Source: Prochlorococcus sp. AG-436-C05
Lineage (GTDB): Bacteria > Cyanobacteriota > Cyanobacteriia > PCC-6307 > Cyanobiaceae
Assembly: GCA_003209795.1 (NCBI GenBank)
Contig: QCPB01000001.1
Span: 62,001-126,000 of the forward strand
Length of the DNA: 64,000 bases
Direction of reading: 5' to 3'
The notes beneath the pieces were generated by a model. The model was given only the letters and a program-made list of their open reading frames with translations, ran no database searches and was not told the origin of the DNA. Below are positions 31,724 through 42,572 of this stretch, one piece after another. The position numbers were made by a program, and so were the translations under genes. Each line of letters opens with the position of its first letter. The stretch's first letter is position 1.

Positions 31724-34290
31724 ACAACAATATTCATAATTTTTCCTTTAACAATAATTATTTTTCTTATTTCCTTATCTTGAGTCCATTTTAATATGTT
31801 AGGTCTTTTAAGAGTTAATTCCTTAATTTGATCTTCATTCATTTCATTATTAATATTTATTTTGTCTCTAACTTTTCCATTTACTTGTATTACTAGTTCA
31901 TATGAATCTTCCTTTAGTGCTTCGGCATTAAATGAAGGCCAGTGTTCTAAATGAACAGAATTTTTAAATCCTATAAGATGCCATATTTCCTCTGCAATAT
32001 GAGGTGAAAATGGAGCCAACAAAATACAAAATGTTTTTAAAGCATCTTTTTTTAAATTATTGTTTACGTCATTAATCGAATTTGATAATGAATTATAAAA
32101 CTTCATTAGTTCTGAAATCGCTGTATTAAATTGGTTATTTATTATGTCATTTGAAATTTCTTTAATTGCTATATTCATTGACTTTATTAAAGCTTTTTCT
32201 TTATCTGGATAGGTTTTATTTTTACTATTTTTATCTTTTTCACAATTTATATACAGCTTCCAGATTCTGCTTAAAAATCTAAATTGCCCTTCAACATCTG
32301 TGTCTCCCCATTCCAAATCTTTTTCTGGTGGCGCTTTAAATAATATAAACATTCTTGCTGTATCTGCTCCATATTTTTTAATTACAGATTCAGGGTCTAT
32401 TCCATTATATTTTGATTTAGACATCTTCTCAAAAAGAACTTCAAGTTTAGAATAGTCAATTGGATCTGTAGGGTTTGATAGGTCCGTAATATCCGAAGGA
32501 GAAACATATTTACCCGTTTTATTGTTTTTATAGGCAGCGGCCTGAACCATTCCTTGAGTTAATAGCTTTTTGAAAGGTTCATCAATTTCAAATAGTTCAT
32601 TATCTCGCAACGCTTTAGTAAAAAATCTTGCATATAACAAATGCAATATTGCATGCTCTACTCCTCCAACATATTGATCTACAGGCAACCAATTATTAAT
32701 TTCCATCTTTACAAATGGCTTAGTTGAACATTTTGATGATGGATATCTTAAAAAATACCAAGAGGAACACATGAAAGTGTCCATAGTATCAGTTTCTTTT
32801 CTTGCAGCTATTCCACATTTTGGACATGTTGTATTTATCCAATTATTATTATCACCAAGAGCATTAATCTTATTAGCCGAGATTTCTATATCTTTAGGTA
32901 AGGCAACAGGTAATTCTGATTGTTTTAAAGGAACAGAACCACATTTTTTACAGTTAACTATCGGTATTGGACATCCCCAATATCTTTGTCTAGATATTAA
33001 CCAATCTCTTAGACGATATTGAATCTTATTTTCAGCCCATCCATTATTTACTCCGTCCTCTGAAATTTTTAATTTAGCAATAGTATTTTCTATACCATCG
33101 TATTGATTTGAATTAATAAGATATCCATTTTCTACATAAGCATTATTAATTTCAGTATATGGTTCACTTTTTTCTTTTATTATTACCTGCTTAATATCAA
33201 TATTGTTTTTCTTAGCAAATTCAAAATCCCTTATATCATGTGCAGGTACTCCCATAACAGCGCCTGTACCATATTCATCAAGAACATAACTTGCCACCCA
33301 AATAGGTATAGGTTCAGAATTTACTGGATTTATAGCTATTAAGCTTGTTTTTATACCGATTTTTTCAAATTCATTGTTTTTATTTTTTTTCAAATATTGT
33401 TTTAGTTTTTCTATTTCTTGTATTTTTGCTTGATCAGAAATATTTTTAATTAATGAATGATTAACCGAAATTGCCAAATAGGTAACTCCAAATAAAGTAT
33501 CTGGTCTTGTAGTGAAAACAGTTATTTTCACTTGTGGATTGGTATTAATTATGAAATTAATATTTATACCAATTGACTTTCCAATCCAATTATCTTGCAT
33601 TAATTTTACTCTTTCTGGCCAATTATCTAATTTGTCTAAATCCTTTAATAACTCTTCTGCATAGTTAGTAATCCTTAAAAACCATTGCTTTAATAATTTC
33701 TTTTCAACTATTGCTCCAGATCTCCATGATTTACCCTCTGAGTCAACTTGTTCATTCGCTAAGACTGTATTATCTATAGGATCCCAATTAACTTCTGATT
33801 CCTTTTGATATACAAGTCCTGCCTTGTATAACTCTAAAAATAGATATTGTGTCCATACATAATAATTTTCATCACAGGTTGCAAATTCCTTATCCCAATC
33901 GACTGATAGTCCCAAAAGCTTTAATTGTGACTTCATATGAGAAATGTTTTTTTTAGTCCAAACGCTAGGACTAATACCTCTTTCAATCGCTGCATTCTCG
34001 GCAGGTAAACCAAATGCATCCCAACCCATTGGATGTAAAACAGATTTACCCTTAAATCGTTGAAAACGAGCTATTAAGTCTGTAATTACATAATTCCTAA
34101 CATGCCCCATATGAAGATTACCTGATGGGTAGGGGAACATTGATAAAGCATAAAATTTATCGCTATGTTCTGTTAATTCATCGGTTTTATACAAATTGTT
34201 TTCAGTCCATATTGACTGCCATTTTTTTTCTATTTCATATGGATTATATAAATCGGTATCAGATGCATATTCTTTATCAGGAGAAATCAC
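31720..34290 (-). CDS. leuS: Leucyl-tRNA synthetase
   Basis: [41 protein letters not shown]. Confidence 0.98.
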   Translation of the reverse strand: MISPDKEYASDTDLYNPYEIEKKWQSIWTENNLYKTDELTEHSDKFYALSMFPYPSGNLHMGHVRNYVITDLIARFQRFKGKSVLHPMGWDAFGLPAENAAIERGISPSVWTKKNISHMKSQLKLLGLSVDWDKEFATCDENYYVWTQYLFLELYKAGLVYQKESEVNWDPIDNTVLANEQVDSEGKSWRSGAIVEKKLLKQWFLRITNYAEELLKDLDKLDNWPERVKLMQDNWIGKSIGININFIINTNPQVKITVFTTRPDTLFGVTYLAISVNHSLIKNISDQAKIQEIEKLKQYLKKNKNNEFEKIGIKTSLIAINPVNSEPIPIWVASYVLDEYGTGAVMGVPAHDIRDFEFAKKNNIDIKQVIIKEKSEPYTEINNAYVENGYLINSNQYDGIENTIAKLKISEDGVNNGWAENKIQYRLRDWLISRQRYWGCPIPIVNCKKCGSVPLKQSELPVALPKDIEISANKINALGDNNNWINTTCPKCGIAARKETDTMDTFMCSSWYFLRYPSSKCSTKPFVKMEINNWLPVDQYVGGVEHAILHLLYARFFTKALRDNELFEIDEPFKKLLTQGMVQAAAYKNNKTGKYVSPSDITDLSNPTDPIDYSKLEVLFEKMSKSKYNGIDPESVIKKYGADTARMFILFKAPPEKDLEWGDTDVEGQFRFLSRIWKLYINCEKDKNSKNKTYPDKEKALIKSMNIAIKEISNDIINNQFNTAISELMKFYNSLSNSINDVNNNLKKDALKTFCILLAPFSPHIAEEIWHLIGFKNSVHLEHWPSFNAEALKEDSYELVIQVNGKVRDKININNEMNEDQIKELTLKRPNILKWTQDKEIRKIIIVKGKIMNIVV

Positions 34291-34397
34291 TTAATTCTTA
34301 TTTATTAAATTATTATCTTAATATCCATTATATAAAATAGAAATAGATTGTTAATAGGAATAATTTATAATTAAAATTTAAAATATATTAACTTCAT

Positions 34398-35258
34398 ATG
34401 AAAAATATAACTTTTGAAAAATATCAAGGAAACGGAAATGACTTTATAGTTATTGATTCCAGAGGAAATGATTTATATAAAAATTACAAGCCAAATAAAT
34501 TTTTTGATATAAAAAAAATTTGTAACAGACAATTTGGTATTGGAGCAGATGGTGTAATTTTTGTAGAAGAACCTAATGAAGATAATTATGCAAGAATGAT
34601 AATCTTTAATTCTGATGGTTCTGAGGCACAAATGTGTGGTAATGGGATTAGGTGTTTAGTTGAGTATCTCCATGTAAATGATCCACAGAAGAATAAAAAT
34701 ATTGAATATAAAATTGAGACTAAGGCAGGTTTGAAAATTGCAAAATACATAAATGATGAAATTACAGTAAAAATGGGTTTTCCAATTTTAGATAGTCAAA
34801 ATATTCCAACAACAATAGAAAAAAAAATCAATTCGGTTCCTACACATGATTTTATTGAGAAAAATTTTATTAGTAAAGGTTATGCAGTAGGAATGGGCAA
34901 TCCTCATTTAATATTCTTCGTACAAGACTTAGAGCCAATCCCTCTTTCTAGCCTTGGGCCTTTATTAGAAAGAAATATATTATTTCCAGAAAAAACAAAT
35001 GTTCATTTTTGTCAAATTTTAAATAGAGATAATATTAAAGTAAAAGTATGGGAAAGAGGAGCAGGGCCAACCTTAGCCTGTGGAACAGGAGCTTGTGCTA
35101 TTCATGTTGCTGCCTACAAATTAGGACTCTGCAATTCAGAAACCATAGTAAGCTTACCTGGAGGCAATCTTAAGATTGATTGGTCGAAAGAAGATTGTGA
35201 AGTAATGATGACAGGTAATGCTAAAAAGGTTTTTTCAGGTTCAATTTTAGTAAATTAA
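34398..35258 (+). CDS. dapF: Diaminopimelate epimerase
   Basis: GNGNDFIVID, NSDGSEAQMCGNGIRC, ERGAGPTLACGTGACA. Confidence 0.97.
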   Translation: MKNITFEKYQGNGNDFIVIDSRGNDLYKNYKPNKFFDIKKICNRQFGIGADGVIFVEEPNEDNYARMIIFNSDGSEAQMCGNGIRCLVEYLHVNDPQKNKNIEYKIETKAGLKIAKYINDEITVKMGFPILDSQNIPTTIEKKINSVPTHDFIEKNFISKGYAVGMGNPHLIFFVQDLEPIPLSSLGPLLERNILFPEKTNVHFCQILNRDNIKVKVWERGAGPTLACGTGACAIHVAAYKLGLCNSETIVSLPGGNLKIDWSKEDCEVMMTGNAKKVFSGSILVN

Positions 35259-36430
35259 TGAAAAATAAGTTTATCTATTTTGATAATGCATCTACAACTC
35301 AATTATCTGAGAATGTTTTAAATGTAATAAATTCAACTTATAGGAATTATTGGCATAATCCTTCATCTACATATCAGTTAGGGATAAAATGCTCTACCTA
35401 TCTTGAAAATATTAGATGTAATATCGCTGATATATTTAATGCTGATCCAGAAGATATTATTTTTACATCAGGTTCTTCAGAATCTACAACTATTGTATTT
35501 AGTAATATTTTTGAAAAATTCAAGAAAGGTAGAGTAGTAATATCAAATGTTGAGCATCAAGCAACAATAATATCCGCTAATAAATTAAGGAAGAATTACT
35601 GGGAATTATATGAATGGATTGTAAATAAGGATGGAATTGTAGACCTTAAATATATTGATAAAGCTTTAAGAAAAGAAACAAAACTTGTCTCTATTATTTG
35701 GGGGCAAAGCGAAATTGGTTCTTTACAACCAATTCAATATATAGGTTCCAAATGTAAAGATTCAAACATTTTATTTCATGTTGATGGAACACAAATATTA
35801 AGTAATGGAATATTTAACTGGAACGATCTTAATTGTGATTTTTTAAGTTTATCAGCACATAAATTTGGTGGTCCTAAAGGTATAGGTATATTATTAACAA
35901 ATAAAAAGTCTAGATTGATTCTAAAAAATAAAGATATATCTCTTTCTCAGGAATATTCAATAAGACAAGGGACGCAAGCTCTCCCATTAATAGCTGGAAT
36001 GTATCAATCAATCAAAAATATTACTGGAAAAATTAAATTTTCTAACTTTGAAACCCAATTTTTATCAAATAATATTTTGCTACTTAAAAATTATTTTTTT
36101 CAAAAGATAAAAGGTAATAAACACATAAAGATTACTGGGAGTATTAATAAAAGGCTACCAAATCATATTTCTTTTATTTTATTAAATAAAACATTAAAGC
36201 CTATAAAAGCTTATAAAGTTATAAATTTCATGTCAGATAATAATATTGCAATCAGTAGTGGAAGTGCATGTTCAAGTAACTCTGGTAAACCTAGTTCAAT
36301 TCTTAAAAATATAGGGTTTAAAGATGACGAACTTTATTCTAATATTCGTGTTAGTTTATGTTCAATCAACAATAAGTCTGAAATAGATAAATTTTTAAAA
36401 CTTATTAAAGATTGCATTGAAATTTTCTAA
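35258..36430 (+). CDS. Cysteine desulfurase family (NifS-like) protein
   Basis: YFDNASTTQLSENV, HVDGTQ, SLSAHKFGGPKGIG, active-site loop ISSGSACSSNSGKPS. Confidence 0.92.
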   Translation: MKNKFIYFDNASTTQLSENVLNVINSTYRNYWHNPSSTYQLGIKCSTYLENIRCNIADIFNADPEDIIFTSGSSESTTIVFSNIFEKFKKGRVVISNVEHQATIISANKLRKNYWELYEWIVNKDGIVDLKYIDKALRKETKLVSIIWGQSEIGSLQPIQYIGSKCKDSNILFHVDGTQILSNGIFNWNDLNCDFLSLSAHKFGGPKGIGILLTNKKSRLILKNKDISLSQEYSIRQGTQALPLIAGMYQSIKNITGKIKFSNFETQFLSNNILLLKNYFFQKIKGNKHIKITGSINKRLPNHISFILLNKTLKPIKAYKVINFMSDNNIAISSGSACSSNSGKPSSILKNIGFKDDELYSNIRVSLCSINNKSEIDKFLKLIKDCIEIF

Positions 36431-37056
36431 TGAAACCTAATTACAAACTACCTAAAGATTTAAATGAATCTCTTAAAAATATTGAAGAAGCTATTATTCC
36501 AAGCTTATTAGATTCAAATAGGCAATTTTCTATAGAATTGAATTTTGAAGGATTGAAGTTTAATAAAATAGGAATAACTATTTATAAAATTTTGGCTAGA
36601 AATAATAATGTTTTTATTACTTTTGCAGATCAAGGTGCTGCAGCTTTGTTACAAAGAGATTATCCAGATATAAAAGATAAAATTTTTACTTTTAAATCTT
36701 TTAATGAATCAAAAAATATACAAAATAATGATTCAGTAATGTTATCGATGCTAGCTCAGCCTTTTGATTTCGACTCTTTTGAGCCAATGTGTGAGAATTA
36801 TCAAGGGATACATTATTCTTTAAATCCAAAATTTGAAGATCTTAATATCGGGATAGGAAGTGTAATTAGAGAAAGGCGAAAAAACTTTGTAAAGAAATGG
36901 AAAAATATTTATTTTCTTCAACCTATAAATAAAGGTGCTCTTATGCATATTTATCCAAATAATTGGTTATTGTTTAAGGAAGAAAACAAAAAATATATTT
37001 TTAAAAAAGAATTTGAATCCAAACCTGATAATGAAACGGTTTTTGTAAACTTATAG
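36430..37056 (+). CDS. DUF1995-like protein
   Basis: Cyanobacterial/plastid-type sequence (FADQGAAALLQRDYPD...VIRERRKNFVKKWKNIYFLQPINKGALM). Confidence 0.7.
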   Translation: MKPNYKLPKDLNESLKNIEEAIIPSLLDSNRQFSIELNFEGLKFNKIGITIYKILARNNNVFITFADQGAAALLQRDYPDIKDKIFTFKSFNESKNIQNNDSVMLSMLAQPFDFDSFEPMCENYQGIHYSLNPKFEDLNIGIGSVIRERRKNFVKKWKNIYFLQPINKGALMHIYPNNWLLFKEENKKYIFKKEFESKPDNETVFVNL

Positions 37057-37063
37057 ATTAAAG

Positions 37064-38284
37064 GTGAAAAGAGCTTATTATATATTCCTTCTAATTTTTC
37101 TAGTAATTGCAGCTTCTCCATTTCTAGTAAGATATTTGCTAATCAATAAAAAAATAGGACTTTTAAATAAAATTTATTTTAATTCACCAGCACTAATAAC
37201 GAATGAAAAGAAATGCGATAATTATGATGCCTTATTAGATAAAACACTTGATAGTAGTTTTAGTGTATCTATTCTTAAAAATGGATCTTTAATTAGTTCT
37301 CATAATGATGATGAACTAAAAGTACCTGCATCAAATCAAAAACTATTTTCCTCTGCATATGTTTTAAGTAAGTACAAAATAACTAATAATTTGAGAACTA
37401 ATTTAATAAAAGCCTGGAATAATGACTATTATCTTATTGGGGAAGGAGATCCTGATCTTAGTTATTCTGATATCTATAAACTACTTTCATATATTAAATT
37501 TAATAAAAATATTAATATTAATATTGTAGAAATTAATTCAAAATATTATTGGCCTAATGGATGGACAAAAACAGATAAAATTTATGAATATGGGGCACCA
37601 ATAACAACTTTAGCAATAGAAAGTAATAGTAATAATTTTGATAATATTTATCCTTTAAATAAACTAATTGAAAATTATTTGAAGGATAAATATCCTTCTT
37701 CAAAAATAAAAATAAATAATATAGACTTTAACAAATTATTTTATTTAAGAAGTACTAAAGAAATTTACAGTATTTATTCAAATCCTATACTTTCATTATT
37801 AACCTTAGCGAATTCGGAAAGCCATAATTTTACTGCAGAATCCCTTTTTAAAAATGCATCAAATACATGGAATAAGAATATCTATGATGAATTGAAAATA
37901 TGGTTAAGAAATAAAGGCCTTCCAACTAGTAATACAAATTTTGCAGATGCAAGTGGTTTATCTAGAGAAAATAAGGTTACAACAAAATTAATTGCATTAT
38001 TTTTAGATAAGATGAGATATTCAAATGATTTTAAGACATACCAATCCTCTCTATCAGTCTTAGGAGTAAGAGGAACATTAGCTAATAGATTAAAAGATTC
38101 AGATTTATCTGGTAAATTTTTCGGTAAAACAGGAACACTTTCAAATGTTTATGCATTATCTGGTTATTTATATAAAAATAAGGAACCAATAATAGTTAGT
38201 ATTATTCAAAATTCAGAAAATATAGATAAAAATAAAACTTTTTACCTCTTAAACGAAATTTATAAATTGGAAAAATGTAACTAG
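37064..38284 (+). CDS. D-alanyl-D-alanine carboxypeptidase (PBP4 family; GTG start)
   Basis: PASNQKLFSSAYVL (SxxK), DASGLSRENKVT, GKTGTLSNVYALSGYL. Confidence 0.88.
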   Translation: MKRAYYIFLLIFLVIAASPFLVRYLLINKKIGLLNKIYFNSPALITNEKKCDNYDALLDKTLDSSFSVSILKNGSLISSHNDDELKVPASNQKLFSSAYVLSKYKITNNLRTNLIKAWNNDYYLIGEGDPDLSYSDIYKLLSYIKFNKNININIVEINSKYYWPNGWTKTDKIYEYGAPITTLAIESNSNNFDNIYPLNKLIENYLKDKYPSSKIKINNIDFNKLFYLRSTKEIYSIYSNPILSLLTLANSESHNFTAESLFKNASNTWNKNIYDELKIWLRNKGLPTSNTNFADASGLSRENKVTTKLIALFLDKMRYSNDFKTYQSSLSVLGVRGTLANRLKDSDLSGKFFGKTGTLSNVYALSGYLYKNKEPIIVSIIQNSENIDKNKTFYLLNEIYKLEKCN

Positions 38285-38287
38285 AAT

Positions 38288-38761
38288 TTAGTTAAAATAT
38301 TTCTTTAAGTCATCTTCAACAGTTACAGGTACCATATGACTTATTTCGCCTCCAAATTTTGCAACTTCTTTTACAAGTGAACTGCTAAGAAAACTATAAT
38401 TTGTATTAGTAGATAGAAAGATAGTTTCAATTTCTTTATTAAGAGATTTATTAGTATGAGCTATTTGGAGCTCATATTCAAAGTCACTCATTGCTCTTAA
38501 TCCTCTTAAAATAATATTAGCTTTTACATCTTTTGCGCAGTCAACAGTAAGACCTGAATAAGAAATAACTTCTATATGAGGTAAATGTGACAAGGATGTT
38601 CTTATTTGTAATATTCTTTTATTTAAATCAAATGTTGGAATTTTATTAGTATTTTCTAAAACAGCTACAACTACATTTCCAAATAATTTTTCTGCCCTTT
38701 GTATCAAATCAACATGACCATTTGTTAATGGATCAAATGTACCTGGGTAAAGTATTTTCAT
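38288..38761 (-). CDS. coaD: Pantetheine-phosphate adenylyltransferase
   Basis: [33 protein letters not shown]. Confidence 0.96.
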   Translation of the reverse strand: MKILYPGTFDPLTNGHVDLIQRAEKLFGNVVVAVLENTNKIPTFDLNKRILQIRTSLSHLPHIEVISYSGLTVDCAKDVKANIILRGLRAMSDFEYELQIAHTNKSLNKEIETIFLSTNTNYSFLSSSLVKEVAKFGGEISHMVPVTVEDDLKKYFN

Positions 38762-38820
38762 GATTTTATTATGATCAAATAAAAAATTTAGTTAAAATAA
38801 ATATATTAGTTAAATTAATT

Positions 38821-39309
38821 ATGACATTAAATCTAGAAGCAAAAAAAATCTTATTAAGAAAAATACCTCACGGTCTATTTATTTGTGGAGTGAGAGATGA
38901 AGAAAAAGATGAAGTAAATGGATTCACAGCTAGTTGGGTAACGCAAGGATCATTTAATCCTCCTCTAGTCGTAATGGCAGTTAGGGCTGAGGGGTCTAGT
39001 CACGAAATAATAAATTCAAACAATAAGTTTTCACTTAATGTTCTAAAACATGATCAGAAAGATCTAGCAGCAGTTTTTTTTAAACCTCAAAAGGCATTGG
39101 GAGGTAGATTTGAATCTGTTGAATTTAATTTAGGTGAATTAGGTTTACCAATATTAGTTGATAGTGTTGGTGGAGTTGAATGTAAAGTTGTTGGGAATGT
39201 TAAATATGGAGATCATACAGTTTTTGTAGGGGAAGTTCATTCTGCTTATTTAAATAATGATGTAGATTCTCTTAATCTAAGTTCTACAGGATGGAATTAT
39301 GGAGGGTAG
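38821..39309 (+). CDS. Flavin reductase-like domain protein
   Basis: VNGFTASWVTQGSFNPPLVVMAV, FSLNVLKHDQKDLA, HTVFVGEVHSA. Confidence 0.85.
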   Translation: MTLNLEAKKILLRKIPHGLFICGVRDEEKDEVNGFTASWVTQGSFNPPLVVMAVRAEGSSHEIINSNNKFSLNVLKHDQKDLAAVFFKPQKALGGRFESVEFNLGELGLPILVDSVGGVECKVVGNVKYGDHTVFVGEVHSAYLNNDVDSLNLSSTGWNYGG

Positions 39310-39318
39310 CAATAATAA

Positions 39319-41277
39319 ATGAGTAATCCCTCCATTAAGAAAGTTGATAATAAATATAATTTTAAGATTGAATATAAATTAATCAATAATAAAGAGTTAT
39401 TAAAATCAAGATTATCTGAAATACCTAAATCCTCTGGTTGTTATCTTTTTAAAGATATAGATAATAACTTACTTTATATAGGAAAATCAAAAACACTTCG
39501 TAGCAGAGTAAGCAGTTATTTTAATAACTATTTAGATTTAACACCAAGACTAAGTTTAATGGTACGCCAAATAGCTGAAATTGAAATTATAATTACTGAT
39601 AGTGAATATGAAGCTTTAAATTTAGAGTCAAATTTAATAAAAACAAATAAACCATATTTCAATATTCTTTTAAAAGATGATAAGAAATATCCTTATCTTT
39701 GTATAACTTGGAGTGAGAAATATCCAAGAATATTTATTACAAGAAGAAGAAGAAATAGGAATAATTTAGATAGATATTATGGGCCTTATGTAGATGTAGG
39801 GTTATTAAGAAAAACATTATTTACTATAAAAAAAATATTTCCTCTTAGACAAAGACCTAGGCCCGTTTATAAAGATAGAACATGTTTGAATTACTCAATA
39901 GGAAGATGTCCAGGAGTATGCCAAGAAATAATTTCTTCTGAGGATTATAAAAAAACAATGAAACAAGTATCTATGATATTTCAGGGAAGGAATGATGACT
40001 TAGAAGTTTTTCTAGAAAAAAAAATGTTTCAATACTCAAACGATTTAGATTATGAAAATGCTGCTAAAGTAAGAGATCAAATTTCAGGTTTAAAGTTATT
40101 AACTGAATCACAAAAGATATCTATTCCAGATTCATCTGTAAATAGAGATATTTTTGGAATAGTATCTGAAAAAAATGTAGCTAGTATTCAAATTTTTCAA
40201 ATGAGGTCCGGAAAACTTATTGGAAGAATTGGATATAGTCAAAAATTAAATAATCAAGATGAGATTGTTATTTTACAAAGAGTTTTAGAAGAACATTATA
40301 TGAATGTAGAAGGAGTTGAAATTCCATCAGAAATACTTCTTCAACAAAAGCTTCCAAAACAAAAACCTATAGAAGATTGGCTAACTGAATTAAGGAAAAA
40401 GAAAGTTAAACTAATAATCCCAAAAAGGAATAAAAAATATGCAACTGTAGAGATGGTTTTAAAAAATGCCAAACTAGAATTAGAAAGAATATTAAATGGT
40501 ATTCAAGATAATGAATTAGCAATTGAAGATCTTACTCAAATTCTTGAATTAAGTGATCAACCTAAGAGAATTGAAGGATATGATATTAGTCATATTCAAG
40601 GAACAGATCCTGTAGCTTCACAAGTGGTTTTTATTGACGGAATACCATCTAAACAAAATTATAGAAAATATAAGATAAATGATTCAAACGTATTTATTGG
40701 TCATAGCGATGATTTCGCTTCAATATATGAAGTAATTCTTAGAAGGTTTAGAAAATGGTCAAGATTTAAAAATAATGGAGGAGATTTTTCAATATTTAGG
40801 GATAAAAAAAATAGTAAATTATGTAATGAACTATTTTCTGACTGGCCCGATTTAATAATGATTGATGGTGGCAAAGGACAATTAAATGCGGCTATAAAAG
40901 CTTTAATAGAATTAAACCTTGAGGAAGAAGTAACTATATGTTCATTGGCAAAAAAAAATGAAGAAATATATATACCAGGCGTCTCTAAACCACTTAATAC
41001 TGATCAAAATCAAAAAGGAGTGCTTCTTCTAAGAAGAATCAGAGATGAAGCTCACAGATTTGCTCTTTCTTTTCATAGAGATAAAAGGTCTAAAAGAATG
41101 AACAGATCGCAACTTTCTCAAATAGTTGGTTTGGGACCATCAAGAATAAAAGAATTACTAGAACATTTCAAATCAATAGATGCGATTAGAATCGCGAGCA
41201 AAAAGGAATTATCAAATGTTAAAGGACTTGGGAAAAACACGGCAGACGAAATTTATGACTATTTTCATGAGATATAA
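39319..41277 (+). CDS. uvrC: Excinuclease ABC subunit C
   Basis: GIY-YIG domain (GCYLFKDIDNNLLYIGKSKTLRSRVSSYF), UvrC homology (YDISHIQGTDPVASQVVF), C-terminal HhH. Confidence 0.97.
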   Translation: MSNPSIKKVDNKYNFKIEYKLINNKELLKSRLSEIPKSSGCYLFKDIDNNLLYIGKSKTLRSRVSSYFNNYLDLTPRLSLMVRQIAEIEIIITDSEYEALNLESNLIKTNKPYFNILLKDDKKYPYLCITWSEKYPRIFITRRRRNRNNLDRYYGPYVDVGLLRKTLFTIKKIFPLRQRPRPVYKDRTCLNYSIGRCPGVCQEIISSEDYKKTMKQVSMIFQGRNDDLEVFLEKKMFQYSNDLDYENAAKVRDQISGLKLLTESQKISIPDSSVNRDIFGIVSEKNVASIQIFQMRSGKLIGRIGYSQKLNNQDEIVILQRVLEEHYMNVEGVEIPSEILLQQKLPKQKPIEDWLTELRKKKVKLIIPKRNKKYATVEMVLKNAKLELERILNGIQDNELAIEDLTQILELSDQPKRIEGYDISHIQGTDPVASQVVFIDGIPSKQNYRKYKINDSNVFIGHSDDFASIYEVILRRFRKWSRFKNNGGDFSIFRDKKNSKLCNELFSDWPDLIMIDGGKGQLNAAIKALIELNLEEEVTICSLAKKNEEIYIPGVSKPLNTDQNQKGVLLLRRIRDEAHRFALSFHRDKRSKRMNRSQLSQIVGLGPSRIKELLEHFKSIDAIRIASKKELSNVKGLGKNTADEIYDYFHEI

Positions 41278-41364
41278 ATATTAATTAATTTTTGAAAAAT
41301 AGAATTCTTGATATTAATAATTTTATTTATATTAAAATTAGTTTTTTTAATATAATTTACTAAT

Positions 41365-41931
41365 TTGACAGTCGAAGCATATCTCTGGTTTAAATCACTT
41401 CACATAATTGGAGTAATCGTTTGGTTCTCTGGATTATTTTATTTGGTGAGGCTTTTTATATATCATGAAGAATCAAGATCTATGGAAGATAAATTAAAAA
41501 TTGCTTTCAACAATCAATATACATTGATGGAAAAAAGATTAGCTAATATTATTACAACCCCTGGCATGATATTAGCCTTAACTATGGCTATATGTATGGT
41601 TATTATGCAGCCTAGTTGGCTAAGTGAGAAATGGCTTCAAATAAAAATTTCTTTTGTTTTAGGTTTAGTAATTTATCATTATTATTGTTATAAGATAATG
41701 AATTCATTACAAAATGGTACTTCTAACATTTCAGCTAAAAATCTAAGATTATTAAATGAATTGCCAACATTATTATTATTTATAATTGTACTTTTAGTTA
41801 TTTTTAAAAATAACTTTCCTACTAGTATTGCAACATGGAGTGTAGTTGGTCTTATTGTTTTTATGCTCGCTTCAATACAGTTATATGCAAAAATCAGGAA
41901 GAAAAATGAAGAAAAAGTAAAGAATGAATAA
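41365..41931 (+). CDS. hemJ: Protoporphyrinogen oxidase HemJ (UPF0093; TTG start)
   Basis: LWFKSLHIIGVIVWFSGLFYLVRLFIYH, ITTPGMILAL. Confidence 0.9.
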   Translation: MTVEAYLWFKSLHIIGVIVWFSGLFYLVRLFIYHEESRSMEDKLKIAFNNQYTLMEKRLANIITTPGMILALTMAICMVIMQPSWLSEKWLQIKISFVLGLVIYHYYCYKIMNSLQNGTSNISAKNLRLLNELPTLLLFIIVLLVIFKNNFPTSIATWSVVGLIVFMLASIQLYAKIRKKNEEKVKNE

Positions 41932-42571
41932 GGAAGAATTAATAAAATTAACTTCAAACATTAATCAACACAGTTGTCCAAAGAATGTAAATTTCCACTG
42001 TCATAGTATATATAGTGATGGCAGCTTAGGAGTTGAGGAACTTTTAGATCAGGCCTATAAAAATAACTTAAAATTTATAGCTATAACAGATCATCACACA
42101 ATTAAAGCTCACGAATACATAGAAAAAAATAATATATTTTCCAAATATCCTGAAGATTCTTTTAAAATAGTTTCTGGAATAGAAATTAATTGTTTAATAC
42201 TTGGTTGCTTAGTGCATGTAATTGGTTTAGGAATTGACATAAAAAGTAAATATCTTTATCCATATATTCATGGAGAGTCTCCAATAGGAAATAATTTGCA
42301 AATTAATTGTGTTACCAAAGCAATTAGTTCAGCTGGAGGATTATCATTTCTAGCACATCCAGCAAGGTATAGAATTCCTTTTTATAAATTAATTCCAGAG
42401 GCTAAGAAACAAGGTTTGGATGGAATAGAGGTTTGGTACGATTATGAACTAAACCAAAAATGGAAGCCAAGTTTATTCGTATGTTCACAAATAGATAAAT
42501 TAGCAGATAAATATTCAATGCTAAAAACATGCGGAACAGATAGTCATGGACTTTCACTATTAGGCAGATAA
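41924..42571 (+). CDS. PHP-domain phosphoesterase
   Basis: NFHCHSIYSDGSLGVEELLDQA, AITDHHTIKA, CGTDSHG. Confidence 0.9.
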   Translation: MNKEELIKLTSNINQHSCPKNVNFHCHSIYSDGSLGVEELLDQAYKNNLKFIAITDHHTIKAHEYIEKNNIFSKYPEDSFKIVSGIEINCLILGCLVHVIGLGIDIKSKYLYPYIHGESPIGNNLQINCVTKAISSAGGLSFLAHPARYRIPFYKLIPEAKKQGLDGIEVWYDYELNQKWKPSLFVCSQIDKLADKYSMLKTCGTDSHGLSLLGR

Positions 42572-42572
42572 T

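Noticed and set aside
41688-41957. 89-aa minus-strand ORF
   Set aside because: Antisense to hemJ
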